Part shown: positions 38,615-49,104 of the stretch, piece by piece
How positions within the stretch are numbered: the stretch's first letter is position 1
How the letters are laid out: every line of letters begins with the position of its first letter
Source: Sclerotinia nivalis
Lineage: Eukaryota > Ascomycota > Leotiomycetes > Helotiales > Sclerotiniaceae
Reading direction: 5' to 3'
Assembly (NCBI GenBank): GCA_029531795.1
Contig: JAPEIS010000010.1
Coordinates: 2,046,001-2,110,000 of the forward strand
Length of the DNA stretch: 64,000 nucleotides
The notes under the pieces: generated by a model
What the model saw: only the letters and a program-made list of their open reading frames with translations
Databases searched by the model: none
Told to the model about the DNA's origin: nothing
Made by a program: the position numbers and the translations under genes

Positions 38615-38863
38615 CAGTGTTGTCCAATACTCTTGCCGTATTCCGTCCGGACGGCTAGTCTATGATTTTATTGGACTAGATGGACTATTGGGGGACTTTC
38701 AATATAAACATTCCGGACTAGATAGTCTAATATTAAAAGGTCCAGACTGCAGTCCGGCTTATTGGGATACTTCAATATCAAGGACGGACTGTTTAATTTA
38801 TCAATGGACTGAAGCTGGACTGTTTAATTCAAAACATCTCGTCCCGGACTATTGGACACCCTG
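38615..38863. mobile_element. hAT-like MITE, 249 bp, with 8-bp target duplication
   Basis: The left end begins CAGTGTTGTCCAATACTC and the right end, read inward on the other strand, is CAGGGTGTCCAATAGTCC: imperfect terminal inverted repeats starting CAG. The element is flanked by the perfect 8-bp direct repeat TGCACATC (38607-38614 and 38864-38871). CAG-type ends and 8-bp duplications are known marks of hAT transposons. Internally it carries many copies of GGACTA(T/G)-like subterminal motifs on both strands and no coding capacity, so it would need a transposase from elsewhere. The perfect duplication suggests the insertion is not very old. Confidence 0.88.
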
Positions 38864-38871
38864 TGCACATC

Positions 38872-39326
38872 AGATTCTCTCAAATGTACTCAATACAATG
38901 ATCTAAGAAGGAAGTCTGAGCTTTAATCAATGTAAGCGGGAACACTCATCTCATACCTGCATTTCCAGATTCCAGGGCCAGTCGAGCTTCGGAAACAATA
39001 CTGTGATAGTGGTCATGAGCTGCCGAAATCGCAGGACTTTCAGCATGACCAGTAAAGTCTTTTACATTATTGATGCTTATCATCAGACGCACTGCCTTTT
39101 ATGTTCAACCGGTTCTTCTGAAATTCTTCATGAGCTCATTCATGGTACCTACAGCAGCTGACTCAAGCAAATGAAGCAATTGTTTAGGACTTCAATACAG
39201 CAGTTAGTTGCAGGAGTTCCACAATCTGCTCCGTTTGAGCACATGTTTCACTGTTTAGATTCACTGAGACAATCTGTTATCCGCCGAGTAGATAATACGC
39301 CACTTTATACCATGGGTGACTTTAGA
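38872..39326. other. Intergenic, possible relic coding sequence
   Basis: No gene is supported. The minus strand at about 38940-39180 has short protein-like blocks in shifting frames (for example ISAAHDHYHSIVSEARLAL), possibly a decayed gene. I cannot assign it. Confidence 0.3.
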
Positions 39327-40560
39327 TCAGGGCATGGTCAACTTCACAAATGTACAGACTGGAAGGTCCCCAGCCGCTGGGCTGCCGAACGATTTCCGTT
39401 CTCGAATTATCATCATTCCTCCGACTGAAAAAGAAGGATAGTCTGTATGTATCGAAAACTGAAATGAATTGTAATTTGATGACCGCGACGATTTTCTTGA
39501 ATGGAATAGCCTAAGCAATCCCTTGGCATTTGCATTCCTGGCCAAAACCGTGACAAATTCCGGTGCTATATTCTGCACATTTAGCGTAAGAGGTTTTCCA
39601 TAATATCTAGAGGAAATTCGGTATGGGAATCTATCCACTGAGAAATTGTAGTGGCGAGGACATCATTTTGGATGACTGGTGCAAGTGCTTCGATTTTTGC
39701 AAGGAATTGACGTCCAATTTTGATGTATGCTAAAGCATACATGAATGGATCCTAAATACCTTTTCTCGGGGGCTCGGGAAAATCAGTTGTTGGACTATTA
39801 GTTGCGTTGGTAGTCCTTGCTCAGGCAGCTCTGTGAATCTGCTATCAAGCGTCTCTACTATCTTTAATATGCCCTTTAATCCGAAGACGATCTTTCCAGC
39901 AAGAATCTATCGAATTATCAGCTTATTCTTTGGCCGAGTCGAAAAGGGTTGTCACACCTTTTGCAGTCCGCGGACTTTGACTCTCATCTCAACAAAAAAC
40001 CCTGATGCCCCACCTCCACCTCTAACAGCTCTCAGTAATCCATCTTTTTCTTCAACGTCAAAGCCTGTGATTTCCCCGTTAGAGTCGACTATCTTTACAA
40101 CAATCATCTGGTCTACGCCCAATCCACAAGCTGCACTAAACGGATTATAACCACCATACGTCGCCCATCCTGCATAAACCATAGATGGCATAGCTGCAAT
40201 CGACGCCATTAATCTTTCTCTACTCAGCTTACGAGCAAGATCTTTCTCAATGATTCCTCCAATGACTGCCGAATGGCCGGTGGATAAAATACGGATGGAT
40301 GCAAGACAAGGAAGATCGATTTTCAAAGCGGAAGACGAGAATTTGGACCCAAAATAAGGATAACCACCACAACGTACTGTGATCGGGATCTGATGATTGT
40401 GGTGAAAGACACTAATGAGGACACATCTGCTATTGTTCCCGGTCTCACGATGGCAAGTGGAACGATAACATTGATAAGCAGAACGTTGAGCGCAAAGCAG
40501 CATAATTCTGCGGAGGTGGGAGTTACCAGGCGAACTTATGGAGGACGATTTTAAATGAAA
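39327..40560 (-). pseudogene. FAD-linked oxidoreductase (berberine-bridge-like) pseudogene
   Basis: Read 3' to 5' on the plus strand, blocks of a FAD-binding type-4 (BBE-like) oxidase appear in order but in different frames. They are VPLAIVRPGTIADVSSLVSF, then shifted HHNHQIPITVRCGGYPYFG; SAVIGGIIEKDLARKLS; VYAGWATYGGYNPFSAACGL; GLGVDQMIVVKIVDSNGEI; and AVRGGGGASGFFVEMRVKV. Past a plausible 51-nt intron (39957-39907) come ILAGKIVFGLKGILKIVETL and LAKIEALAPVIQNDVLATTI; the last shifted block is SRYYGKPLTLNVQNIAPEFV. At least two frameshifts (near 40410 and near 39620) and lost N- and C-terminal parts make it non-functional. Intact relatives use FAD attached through His/Cys and oxidise alcohols, sugars or alkaloids. 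The frame breaks are as seen in the sequence; I have not mended them. Confidence 0.72.
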
Positions 40561-40569
40561 TCTTGATGC

Positions 40570-40833
40570 ATGGAAAGATGGGCCGATGATTACGACATTG
40601 TGAATCTTTATTTGATAGGCCTAAGCAAAAGAGCAGGAAATATCACACTCGAGAAAAGAATTTTGGAGTTCGTCTTTGACGAGACCACAAGGGAGGATAT
40701 ATTTCTTCCCCTTGGCCTTGATGATTTCATTGACATCACGCAGGAAGCTTTAGTCTATACTGCCAGAGCCGTATTGAACACGCTTCATGCTTTAGGGGAT
40801 GTTTCTCGTATCCGTCAACTAATGGAACGTTAA
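40570..40833 (+). CDS. Unassigned ORF (87 aa)
   Basis: An open frame from ATG at 40570, directly after an in-frame stop, reading MERWADDYDIVNLYLIGLSK and ending ALGDVSRIRQLMER. It looks helical and protein-like, without signal or membrane segment. It lies between the FAD-oxidase pseudogene and the 3' end of the RidA gene, both on the other strand. It may be a fragment of a larger lost gene. I recognise no family. Confidence 0.28.
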   Translation: MERWADDYDIVNLYLIGLSKRAGNITLEKRILEFVFDETTREDIFLPLGLDDFIDITQEALVYTARAVLNTLHALGDVSRIRQLMER

Positions 40834-40920
40834 AAGTACCGTCACGCAACTTCATATTATCACTATAATGTCATCATATTGATTCCAGCAAGAGACTGCC
40901 CCATAAGTAGATATTTCATT

Positions 40921-41490
40921 TCAATTGGTTTCTGCGACTACTTCAATCTCCACTTTTGCGGCTTCCTTCGCCAACCTCACAACCTGTACACAAGTGCTCA
41001 CTGGATATGGTTCCTTGGCCCATTCCCCCCAGATTCTATCTACCGTTCTTAATATGCTAGTTAGCAGAAAGTTCCTTCAACCTCTTCATTTTCCAGCCAT
41101 TTTCCACACAACCACGACCACTCCGAAAATAGCTTCTCTTCTTTCAATTGAACTCGAAGTTAAAACTTACTTCAAATCACCCATATCCACCAAAAACACC
41201 CTTCTCTGCACTATCTTGTTCAATCCACTTCCACTCGCTTCCAGAACAGCTTTCAAATTCCTCATAATCTGCGTAGTCTGCGCTGCTACCCCTCCGGAAA
41301 TTATTCGTCCGTCGCCGGGTAAATCGCCCATAAATCCACTGAGATATACTGTGGATTTATTCGACGGAATCGTGTTGCTATGAGAATAATTTCCAGCTAC
41401 AGGAGAGATGGTTGGGATTGTGAGGGCGGTACGTGAGGGCGCGAGTTCGTGACGTTTGCTGGATTTGTATGAACTGGATGTTGATGACAT
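40921..41490 (-). CDS. RidA/YjgF/UK114-family enamine/imine deaminase
   Basis: Exons 41490-41171 and 41056-40921, joined across a 114-nt intron (GTAAGT donor, CTAACTAG acceptor) with phases 2+1; 456 nt, 151 aa. Family marks: VYLSGFMGDLPGDGRIISGG, GVAAQTTQIMRNLKAVLEAS, GSGLNKIVQRRVFLVDMGDL, and in exon 2 PYPVSTCVQVVRLAKEAAKV ending VEIEVVAETN. The usual catalytic-pocket Arg of the family (R-S/T-C motif) is replaced here by VSTC, so the substrate range may differ. RidA proteins remove reactive enamines made by PLP enzymes; in fungi they act in cytosol or mitochondria. A ~30-residue Ser/Lys-rich N-terminal extension is present. It is intact, unlike the neighbouring oxidase. Confidence 0.85.
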
Positions 41491-42929
41491 TGCGATTGCG
41501 ACTGCGACTGATTACGATGATGATGGTTTGTTTCGAGGTGTTTTTATCGTGTTTCCAGATATTTGATTTAGAGTTGATGCGTGAGGTGTTGAGAATTCTT
41601 GTATGTTCTAGACTCGGATTTGCTGACGTCACTGTCATGATTGGTTCATGGCTTGTTCACACCAGTCAACACTGGTAGTTTCAGCCACTGACACATGATT
41701 TCTTCTCAAGTTGCATGAATGTACATGGCTATTTTGCCAATGATTGACGTTCTTGATTTTTTTATTTTGAGCACACCCTGTCACCAGGATAGGCTCCAGC
41801 AACTCTCTTCATCCTGAAATTCATCCTGAAATCCATCCATAAGTCTCCCACAAATACTTTATCCCATCAGAAACTGGCCAGAAGTGACTCCCCGCTGTGG
41901 AAAATTGCTCAAGGTGATGATACAATCGTGACAAGTGTCACTGAGCCATTTATTATATCAGTATAAAACTTGTAGTATTATTACTACTACAATTATTTTC
42001 ACGAATGTACTCGTTGATAATTCAAGTTCGGAAGAAGAGTCTGACGTTGATGACAGTGAAGTTGTCAAGGGCGTCGAAGTGAGTCCACCTTGACCATTCG
42101 AGGAATTCGAGTCATCTGTCCGTAAATGGCACTCGCCATTGATTTTCCATTTATTATTCCTCTTTTCTAATTTTTGACCGCTATGCCTTTCAGCCGAGAA
42201 TTGCTCAAGAATATTCTCAGCTTGCAGGAACTGGCTCGATGTCTTCTGAACCATGATGTAATATTTTTCGTGATGATTCGGTTAGGGCATGGAGCCGTGA
42301 TGAAAAATGCAGTTTGGCGGGAGTGAATTTTGTGGGATATAAACTGGAGAAAGAGCTGGAATTGATGTGTAATGAAGACTGAGTTTAATTTATGATCATA
42401 AAGGTTTGAGGATCGTAGAGTTTTAATTTTCATTGAAATTGTGTGCGTTCAAAACTTTGTTAGGGCGTTCTAGTTCAGAGTCTACCTCTCACTAGTTGAA
42501 TTTAGTTAATAACGTAACCTAGAGGAGGAGCTAAGTAGTATTCTATTATGTCCAAGAGAGACAATCAGTCATCATGTAAGTATAGTTTGGTATTACTCCA
42601 AGTAAGTTTTATTACTGGGATAGCTCAATGTTCTTTTTTGAAGCCATATTGGATCTTTGGTCGTGGGATAGTATGTGGATTTGCGCATACGTGGATGGAA
42701 GGAATATTTGATATCCATGTTGTCCGGAAAGGAAAAAGCTCCAAACTACTCGGTCACATGCACTTTAGACAATTAAATTCTGCTTATGACGTTTTCGCCC
42801 GGCTAAAACGTATTCGTAGCAGGGTGCTTAACTACCTAAGTCATCCATTACCTAGCCTCACGTCACGGTGGAACATCACTGGAATAGTCGAAAATGTAGG
42901 TGTAAAGATGTTGTATTGTTGGATTTTTG
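41491..42929. other. Intergenic with unassigned open frames
   Basis: No gene is supported. A 98-codon minus frame (42254-41958) is Ser-rich and ends in a hydrophobic tail (TFVKIIVVVIILQVLY), like a tail-anchored protein, but has no other support. A 158-codon plus frame (42548-43024) shows no domain and runs antisense into the kinase relic. Confidence 0.35.
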
Positions 42930-43180
42930 ACGAAGTCTGGGTAAAGGAATTGAATGGACTGCTGTCACCCAGCCTTCCCTATAACCTCCATGAACATTTT
43001 AAAGCTACCAGATTGTCATTTTGATTGATGAGGATATCGATATCACCAGGCTTTGCATCAACCCAGGCGATGCCTTCTTCATGAATTCCATCCACAGCTT
43101 CTTGAAGTTTTAAGATCCATTTATATCTCAACAATTCAATTTTTGTGCCGAGGAGAGCTTCATAAAGCTCTGAACTTTTC
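42930..43180 (-). pseudogene. Protein-kinase gene relic
   Basis: On the minus strand, ELYEALLGTKIELLRYKWIL is followed by LQEAVDGIHEEGIAWVDAKP and GDIDILINQNDN. This resembles the catalytic-loop region of fungal kinase-like proteins (H-x-x-GI-x-x-D-x-KP-x-N). A shifted frame a few bases on gives GGYREGWVTAV, like the DFGGGYT-x-GWV block of the same type. The frameshift, missing lobes and stops mark it as a fragment. It is inferred from two motif matches only. Confidence 0.45.
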
Positions 43181-44323
43181 TGTGATGTGGAAACGTGCGC
43201 AATTGCGCGTCACGCACATAGATACATTTTCATTGACAACAAAGAAACTCGAGACCGCATATTGAATGTTGTTTAATTTCAGCTGATTATACTCCAAATA
43301 TATTGGCGCCGGTTGCTGAGAACATTAAAGAGATGTCAGGGCTGGAATTGCCAATATATCATTTGTGAAGTTAAGACTAAGTAAAAGACAGCTGAGTAAA
43401 ATACGATTTCTCTACTTCCATCAATATCCGTAAAGGTCCGATGCGAGCATTTCAGTTGGTGAAAATAAGGAAGAGAATAGGTAGGTAGGTTTTGAGGTTA
43501 TCATGAGCAGCTGTAGAATCTAGACGGTGGCATCGAGAGAAATTCATGCGGCTGCTTGATTGTTGGAGGTGAAGCTGTTCAGCTCTTGATATGTAACGCT
43601 CAGTTATCACTAATGCAAGAGCCACTCAGGGTGATCAATCTATCACCGTGAGGAGGACGGTTAATGAAAACAGTTATACCCTTTATAAGAAAAGACCTTG
43701 AATCTATTTAAATTGTGAAGCTTCGATTTAGATAGATGCCCGATTTTAGTCGAGTACAAAATTAAGACTCCCGATTCCGAAAACAATTGCATTGTCTTAC
43801 ACAAACCGTTGCTAGTCTTTGACTCTAAAAGAACATTGGAGCATTCCTAGATCCAAGAATAACTATCTGGAACTACGGGAAATTTTGAGCACATTCAAAG
43901 TCGTACTGGAAGTTTCCTTATAGCGCTATGAGTATCGACTAATTTTCCGCATGGAAACTCCTAGGTCTGCGATCTTTCCGAGGCTAAAAACAGAACTGGA
44001 TACTGCCATCTCCTTCTCCGATACACAAGGATTACGGGTTCATTTGTTTCGAGTATGCTGTATGTATTGGCTAGATCAATCGAGAGCTTGGTCTCAAATC
44101 AACTCGTGAGTTTTTGCATATTCTTAAATTCTTTTCGACGATTTTCAAGTAGCTGCCTATTGTTCCAGAAGATGCTCCATCGTAAGGCGCGAGACAATCT
44201 TGGTTGGTTATATAAAATTTGGAGAAGATCTTGTTAGGATTTTGGACTCTCAACTTTGAGGATTCAAGTTCTTTAAAACCTCTAGGTACAAACCGCCGCA
44301 AGTCATCTTTTTGTTGCGCCATC
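43181..44323. other. Intergenic, no gene recognised
   Basis: Short frames only. No repeat or RNA seen. Confidence 0.5.
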
Positions 44324-45399
44324 ATGGCTAAACCGGCTTCAGATAGGCCACCCTCCATCACTGTCCATCTTATACGCCATGCTTCTGTATTTTCTCCATA
44401 CATTGTTCTCATGAAAGGGTTGGTATGGCTGACTTTTGAATAGTCAGATTACAAAGAAGGTGGAGCCGACTTTGGTTTGTCTTCCAAAGGAGAGCTCCAA
44501 TGCGACGGGCTCTACGAAAGCATGCGGAAGCACGCAGGGTATATCACACATATCTTCTCTTTACCCATGAAACGATGTGTAGAAACTGCACGAAAGGGAC
44601 TACTTGAGGCGACAGGAAGGGGCACCAGAATTAAAATTATGCCCGCACTTGCTGGACGAAATGGTAGCACACCCTGGACTTTACGAGAGGAAAATCAGGA
44701 AGAAGATATCAGTGGTCCTTGGGTCGGTGAGGTGGCAGATCTAGGTCAAAGACCAAGGATGCTGATTTTGTCATGGGGTGGTTGACGGGGAAAGATTTGT
44801 CTTTACAGGAAGCTCAAAAAGTGCTGGAGGTTGTGGTAGTAAGCTAAATGAAATTATTGGAAGATCTTTTATGGAGAATCAAAGGAGGTAAGTCACCAAT
44901 GTCTGGATTCGAACTCGTGGACCCGCGCGCTCAAGGTTCGTAGGCAGACATGGCTGGCCCAATGCGACTATCTTCACCTATTCGTTGGATGACAAAGGGA
45001 AATGGGCTCATTGTCAGCACCAGAAAAATATCGATAGTCAGAGAGTGCTTCGACAAGTCTGGAGAAAAGAAATTGGAGAGGCGGCTGTTGAAAAGCAAAA
45101 GAAGGAAGAGACAATCAAGAAAGAGAAGGAAGAATCTATCCAGGCCAAAAAGGCAAAACTAGACAAACAAAAACGGGACTTGCTAGAGGCTCAGGTTAGT
45201 TATCCATGTTTTATCAGCGTTCGGAGGCTGGTCAAGCGGAAGGTCAATACTAAATTCCCAGGATTCCAGACTTGTGGTTGATCGCGAAACCAATGAAATC
45301 GTTACGTTCGGGGAATTCCAGAAATTACTCAAAGCACGGTATGCCAAGGAATTTCAAACAACAGAGAAGCCTGCTGCAAAAAGAAGAAGACGATGGTGA
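44324..45399 (+). pseudogene. Histidine-phosphatase (PGAM-like) gene, broken or oddly spliced
   Basis: ATG at 44324 gives MAKPASDRPPSITVHLIRHA, holding the LIRHA catalytic-His motif. A 57-nt intron (44387-44443, GCTGAC branch point) joins in phase to SDYKEGGADFGLSSKGELQC and ITHIFSLPMKRCVETARKGL, the P-x-x-R-x-x-x-T-A block. This frame stops at 44785. Downstream another frame gives GWPNATIFTYSLDDKGKW, which looks like the C-terminal GW-x-N-x-x-x-x-x-Y part of the same superfamily. A Lys/Glu coiled coil follows, then an intron (45195-45261) and a last exon ending PAAKRRRRW, stop at 45399. The middle (44786-44930) cannot be joined cleanly. Either it is one decayed gene or two genes. The basic tail could be a nuclear signal. 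Substrate unknown. Confidence 0.45.
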
Positions 45400-46406
45400 C
45401 AACAATGAGGCCAAATGTGAGGCCATCTTCTGCACTACCAGCACCCAATATTGTGGAATCCAATGTTTCATGAAATACCTATGCACCACTTGAGCAAACT
45501 TTGTCGGTGGAAGTAGGAGACAATGCAGTATTGCTATCGAGAGTCGGGCGCGCCTACTGAATTGAAACCTTCTTTATTTGGCATGGACAAGTTGGAACGA
45601 GGTACAGCATCTGTCTTACACTGATGTTGCGATGAACGATGTGCGCGGCAGCAGCTGGAAGGGCTAGGCATTCCTGATTACTGTCTGCAACGCGGTAATT
45701 TGATAAATCTCTGGAAATTCATATAAAAACTCTTCAAGATGCGAAGTTCATAATGCAAAGTGAATTATCTGCACATTTCAGCAATGTCGTTGTCGTAAAT
45801 GTTGGTGTGCTGAAGTTATTAGTCGGCAATCTTATTTTAATGTCTAGCCACCGAACGCTAAGATCAAGCCCCGAGAGCACTAATTTAATGCTTGATTTTA
45901 AGCGCCTACAGGGCTTAAGAAATTCACCATGAAGCTTGTCACAACTACAAAATGTTTCAATAGAATTATCTGTATTATACGCGCGTTAATACTCCTACGT
46001 CAATTCCTGCAGAAAAAGCCCTTGCGGAGTATATATAGACACGCATCAATAAGTGTACTAGGAGCAGATGGTATGTATGGGACGAGATGGACTCCGCTTG
46101 TTGAAAAACGTAGGAGTGGGATTCCATGCCACAAAAGTACTTTGGGGGCTGTGTTTGAGGCTTTAGGATTTGTTGGAGGCTGATTCGAGCCTTTGTAATT
46201 CCCTAGTGAGTGAATGTAAGCACTATGTTTCGTGGGAGCGGCTATACGTAAAGTTTCGTATGCGTGGGATTTGTTAGTATGTTTGCTGTCTTTTGAAATT
46301 AAAACAATTTCTCTCTTCTTTACTTCTTCGTAAACTTTTGTTAGATTTTATAGTTCTATTGAATTTTCGTAAGTTCATTCGAGGTTTTGAGAAAGTATCG
46401 TTCAAT
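45400..46406. other. Intergenic, no gene recognised
   Basis: About 1 kb with short frames only, including a plus frame at 45929-46183 without domain. Confidence 0.5.
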
Positions 46407-47176
46407 ATGAACACCAACGCTCGTCGACGAGGTGCGAAAGTCGCTCCATCCCACTATCCACGCATAGCATTCCATGGATTACGTTTTGCACAATTAATTT
46501 CAGCGGCGATTGTGGGAGGAATTATGGCATATTTTATGTATTACCTGCGTATGTATATGCATCAATTTTCAGATCGATATGGGGAGACGTTGGATAAATG
46601 CATGCTGACCAGCGATTAGGTGCTGAGCGATTCCCAATTCCATGGACTTTCATTGTACTACTTTCGATATCGCTCGTAACGGTCGCAGCCCTGACGCTTA
46701 CGATCATTCTCTACAATTTTACGTATTTGTCGCCCAAATTCAATTGTTTGCTTAATGGTACGGCGTCGATTTTTTGGATGTTGGGTTTTGGATTGTTGAG
46801 TTGGAGTCTCAGTAATACATTGAAGAAGAGTTGTGATGTGCAGACTTGGAGAAGCAGCACAGCAGTCGGCGTCTGTAGGGAATACAAGAGTCTATGGACA
46901 TTTACGTTGATTGGAACGTTATCTACGTTGGCCGCGCTGGCTTTGGATATTTGGACACACAGGAAGACTATTGAAAAGGGTATCTATGTTTTGCCTGAGG
47001 ATGATAAGAATGCGGCTATGTTGAAGGATATGAATGGTGGGAACAGTAAGGCTAAGGGATATGAGCCCAGTCGCGGAGGAGCTTTCGAGGAGGAAATCGA
47101 TATTGCTTACTACAACCGTTATGGTGCTGATGCGTTGGAGAGCGTGGGATATCATGACCGAGTACTTGACAAATAG
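46407..47176 (+). CDS. Four-TM MARVEL-like membrane protein
   Basis: Exons 46407-46548 and 46620-47176; 699 nt, 232 aa. The intron (GTATGT...GATTAG, 71 nt) joins phase 1. Four hydrophobic helices are evident: about 22-47 (FAQLISAAIVGGIMAYFMYY), 53-78 (WTFIVLLSISLVTVAALTLT), 90-108 (SIFWMLGFGLLSWSLS) and 135-157 (LWTFTLIGTLSTLAALALDI). Two Cys lie in the third-to-fourth loop (SCDVQTW, VGVCREYK). The first helix is preceded by a basic N-terminus and the fourth is followed by a 75-residue acidic cytosolic tail. The layout and the helix 1 pattern match fungal MARVEL-domain proteins, which organise plasma-membrane domains. Function here is inferred from that layout only. Confidence 0.75.
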
Positions 47177-49104
47177 TTGTGGAGGTGGGATTAGGCTGTA
47201 ACGAGGATGGCCAAGTTAGGAAAGAGTGCGAACCTAACACAACTTGCTTCATGAATATTAAATTGCATACCCCAGAAATACTTTCATGTTGGTGAGATTG
47301 CGTGACCTGTTGAATGGGGTTCCTCGTAAAACAGGGTTGAATAGTTTGTTGTCGAGTAGTGCGGCTCTCAAAGAACATGAAAACAAATAAATGTCATGGC
47401 GAAACAGCCGGGTCGCCTCCTTCTACCTGTCTAAGAACAATCTTGGCATCTGCTGAGGCTCATCTAAGCCCTCACACATGCACTTGCATAAAGGCAGCCT
47501 ATATTTTACCGCCTGACTCATGAAATGACTTCTCCATGGGGATAATGATGCTTACTCCTAAAACCTCGGCCAATAGATTTGATTTCCACGGGCAAGAACC
47601 CTAGTCGCTCCGGAAAGCTTGCATTAGTACACCGATGGATAAACAGATTCATGAAATGATTCTGAACTTTCTACCGCCATAATTATTTCAATCTATAATT
47701 GATTCTATTCAAAATGTAACGTTTGATTGTCTAATATATGTTAAATAATTCACAATCTATTCAATTTTGATGTTGTCTCATGAGTCCATACACCTACCTA
47801 CTGGTGGTACCGTGTCATGACGCTTCAGACTGTCACGGTTCGAAGGATTATGTAAGTCGATCACGTGCTTGTAACTAGTATATATAACCCCTTCGGGGTC
47901 TTTCGCTCTCTAGTTATAGATTCTAAGGATAATTGAACCCTGATTTCTCAGCTCTTTACGGCAATTGTGTCACAATTACTATAGATTGTGGTTGCCGAAA
48001 CAGCCCCGAATTACGAACTCCGAGATATTACCGGACAGGTATAGGATATTGAGATCACTCAAGCATTATTAACATATTCATTAATACAAGCTTGTTTTGT
48101 AAAGAAAACCGTCGGTATATTTACTGATTTCGCGGACGAGCAGTGGGAGGAACTGGTACGCTGACAGCGCTGAATTTCGCTGTTCTAGATCTAGGAATAT
48201 TCAACATGAGACCAACAAGTGTGGACACTTGACTGGAATCTGCATTCTGCAAACGAGATTCATACATTGGAAAGATACAGTGGTGAGATTAGTGCCCGAT
48301 CTGCATTGTGATATTATGGAGGCAGCCATCAGACCAGTATACGGCCAAATCAAGGCTCAAAACCATGAGGGAGGTCACATTGAGTGGAAAGTCTTGGTAA
48401 TAAAAGGATAAGACGACCGGCCGAGACTTTCCGCATTCCCTATAGGGCTGCCAGGTAGGGATAAACAAAAATTGTGGTCGCTAGCAACAATATTCTCTTG
48501 CGATTGGGCCATTCGGTTGATGAGGGGTAGTATTCTGCAGGCATTACGGGACATACATCAACTTATAATTCCTGAAGAACGGATAAGAAATTACCCAAAT
48601 ATTAAATCACTAGAAGGATAAATAATTGGGCCGTCTTATATTACTAAAATTTGTAAGCCATGGCCGCAATTAAACTTTCCACTCGGGTGAGTCGATTCGA
48701 AGCGTGGTGCCAGGCATTATGATCGAGTTAGTACTATGTTATGCTTAAACTGCCTGTATAGCTTTTATTCTGACATCCTGATGGCAATGTTGACGCTTGT
48801 TAACAGCACATGGCATGGGGCCTGGAAGCCTTAAGACGATATGGTGGTCAGCATTACCTGCATATCCATGGAAGCTTCGCAAAGTGACGAATTAGACAGG
48901 AAGGAAACAAGTATGCAATAATATTAAGAGGCCGTTTGTTGCGCTATAATTGATCTCTATCAGACGCCATACTTGCTCCATTCTTGAATACCACAAGCTT
49001 TTATGCTAGGGTTAAGACATTATTTCTAAACTCAGACGGATTCCTTCGCTCACCAAACACAAACTGAGCCAACTTCTTCAACAAATCTCCTTAATCCAGT
49101 TTCC
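47177..49104. other. Intergenic with retroelement remnant and regulator promoter
   Basis: No gene supported. It carries an LTR-like remnant (47813-48008, listed separately) and AT-rich relic-like sequence to about 48900. The last 100-150 bases, C/A-rich, are the probable leader of the Zn2Cys6 gene. Confidence 0.45.
47813..48008 (+). mobile_element. LTR-retrotransposon remnant (LTR plus primer-binding site)
   Basis: TGTCATGACG... starts an LTR-like block. It has a TATATATAA box (47879-47887), then the hairpin ACCCCTTCGGGGT, a CTCTCT stretch and an end near GTGTCACA (about 47967-47974). At 47989 follows TGGTTGCCGAAACAGCCCCG, which resembles the TGG-TGCCGAAAC-type primer-binding site of Ty3/gypsy elements. 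No second LTR and no intact gag/pol are seen downstream, so this would be a 5' fragment. The LTR borders are approximate. Confidence 0.4.

Noticed and set aside
42548..43024. 158-codon plus-strand ORF
   Set aside because: No recognisable domain and antisense to the kinase relic at its end.
44898..44935. GTTCGAATCC-like T-arm suggesting a tRNA on the minus strand
   Set aside because: The T-stem does not pair (ACGAG against CCAGA) and no acceptor or D arm is found.
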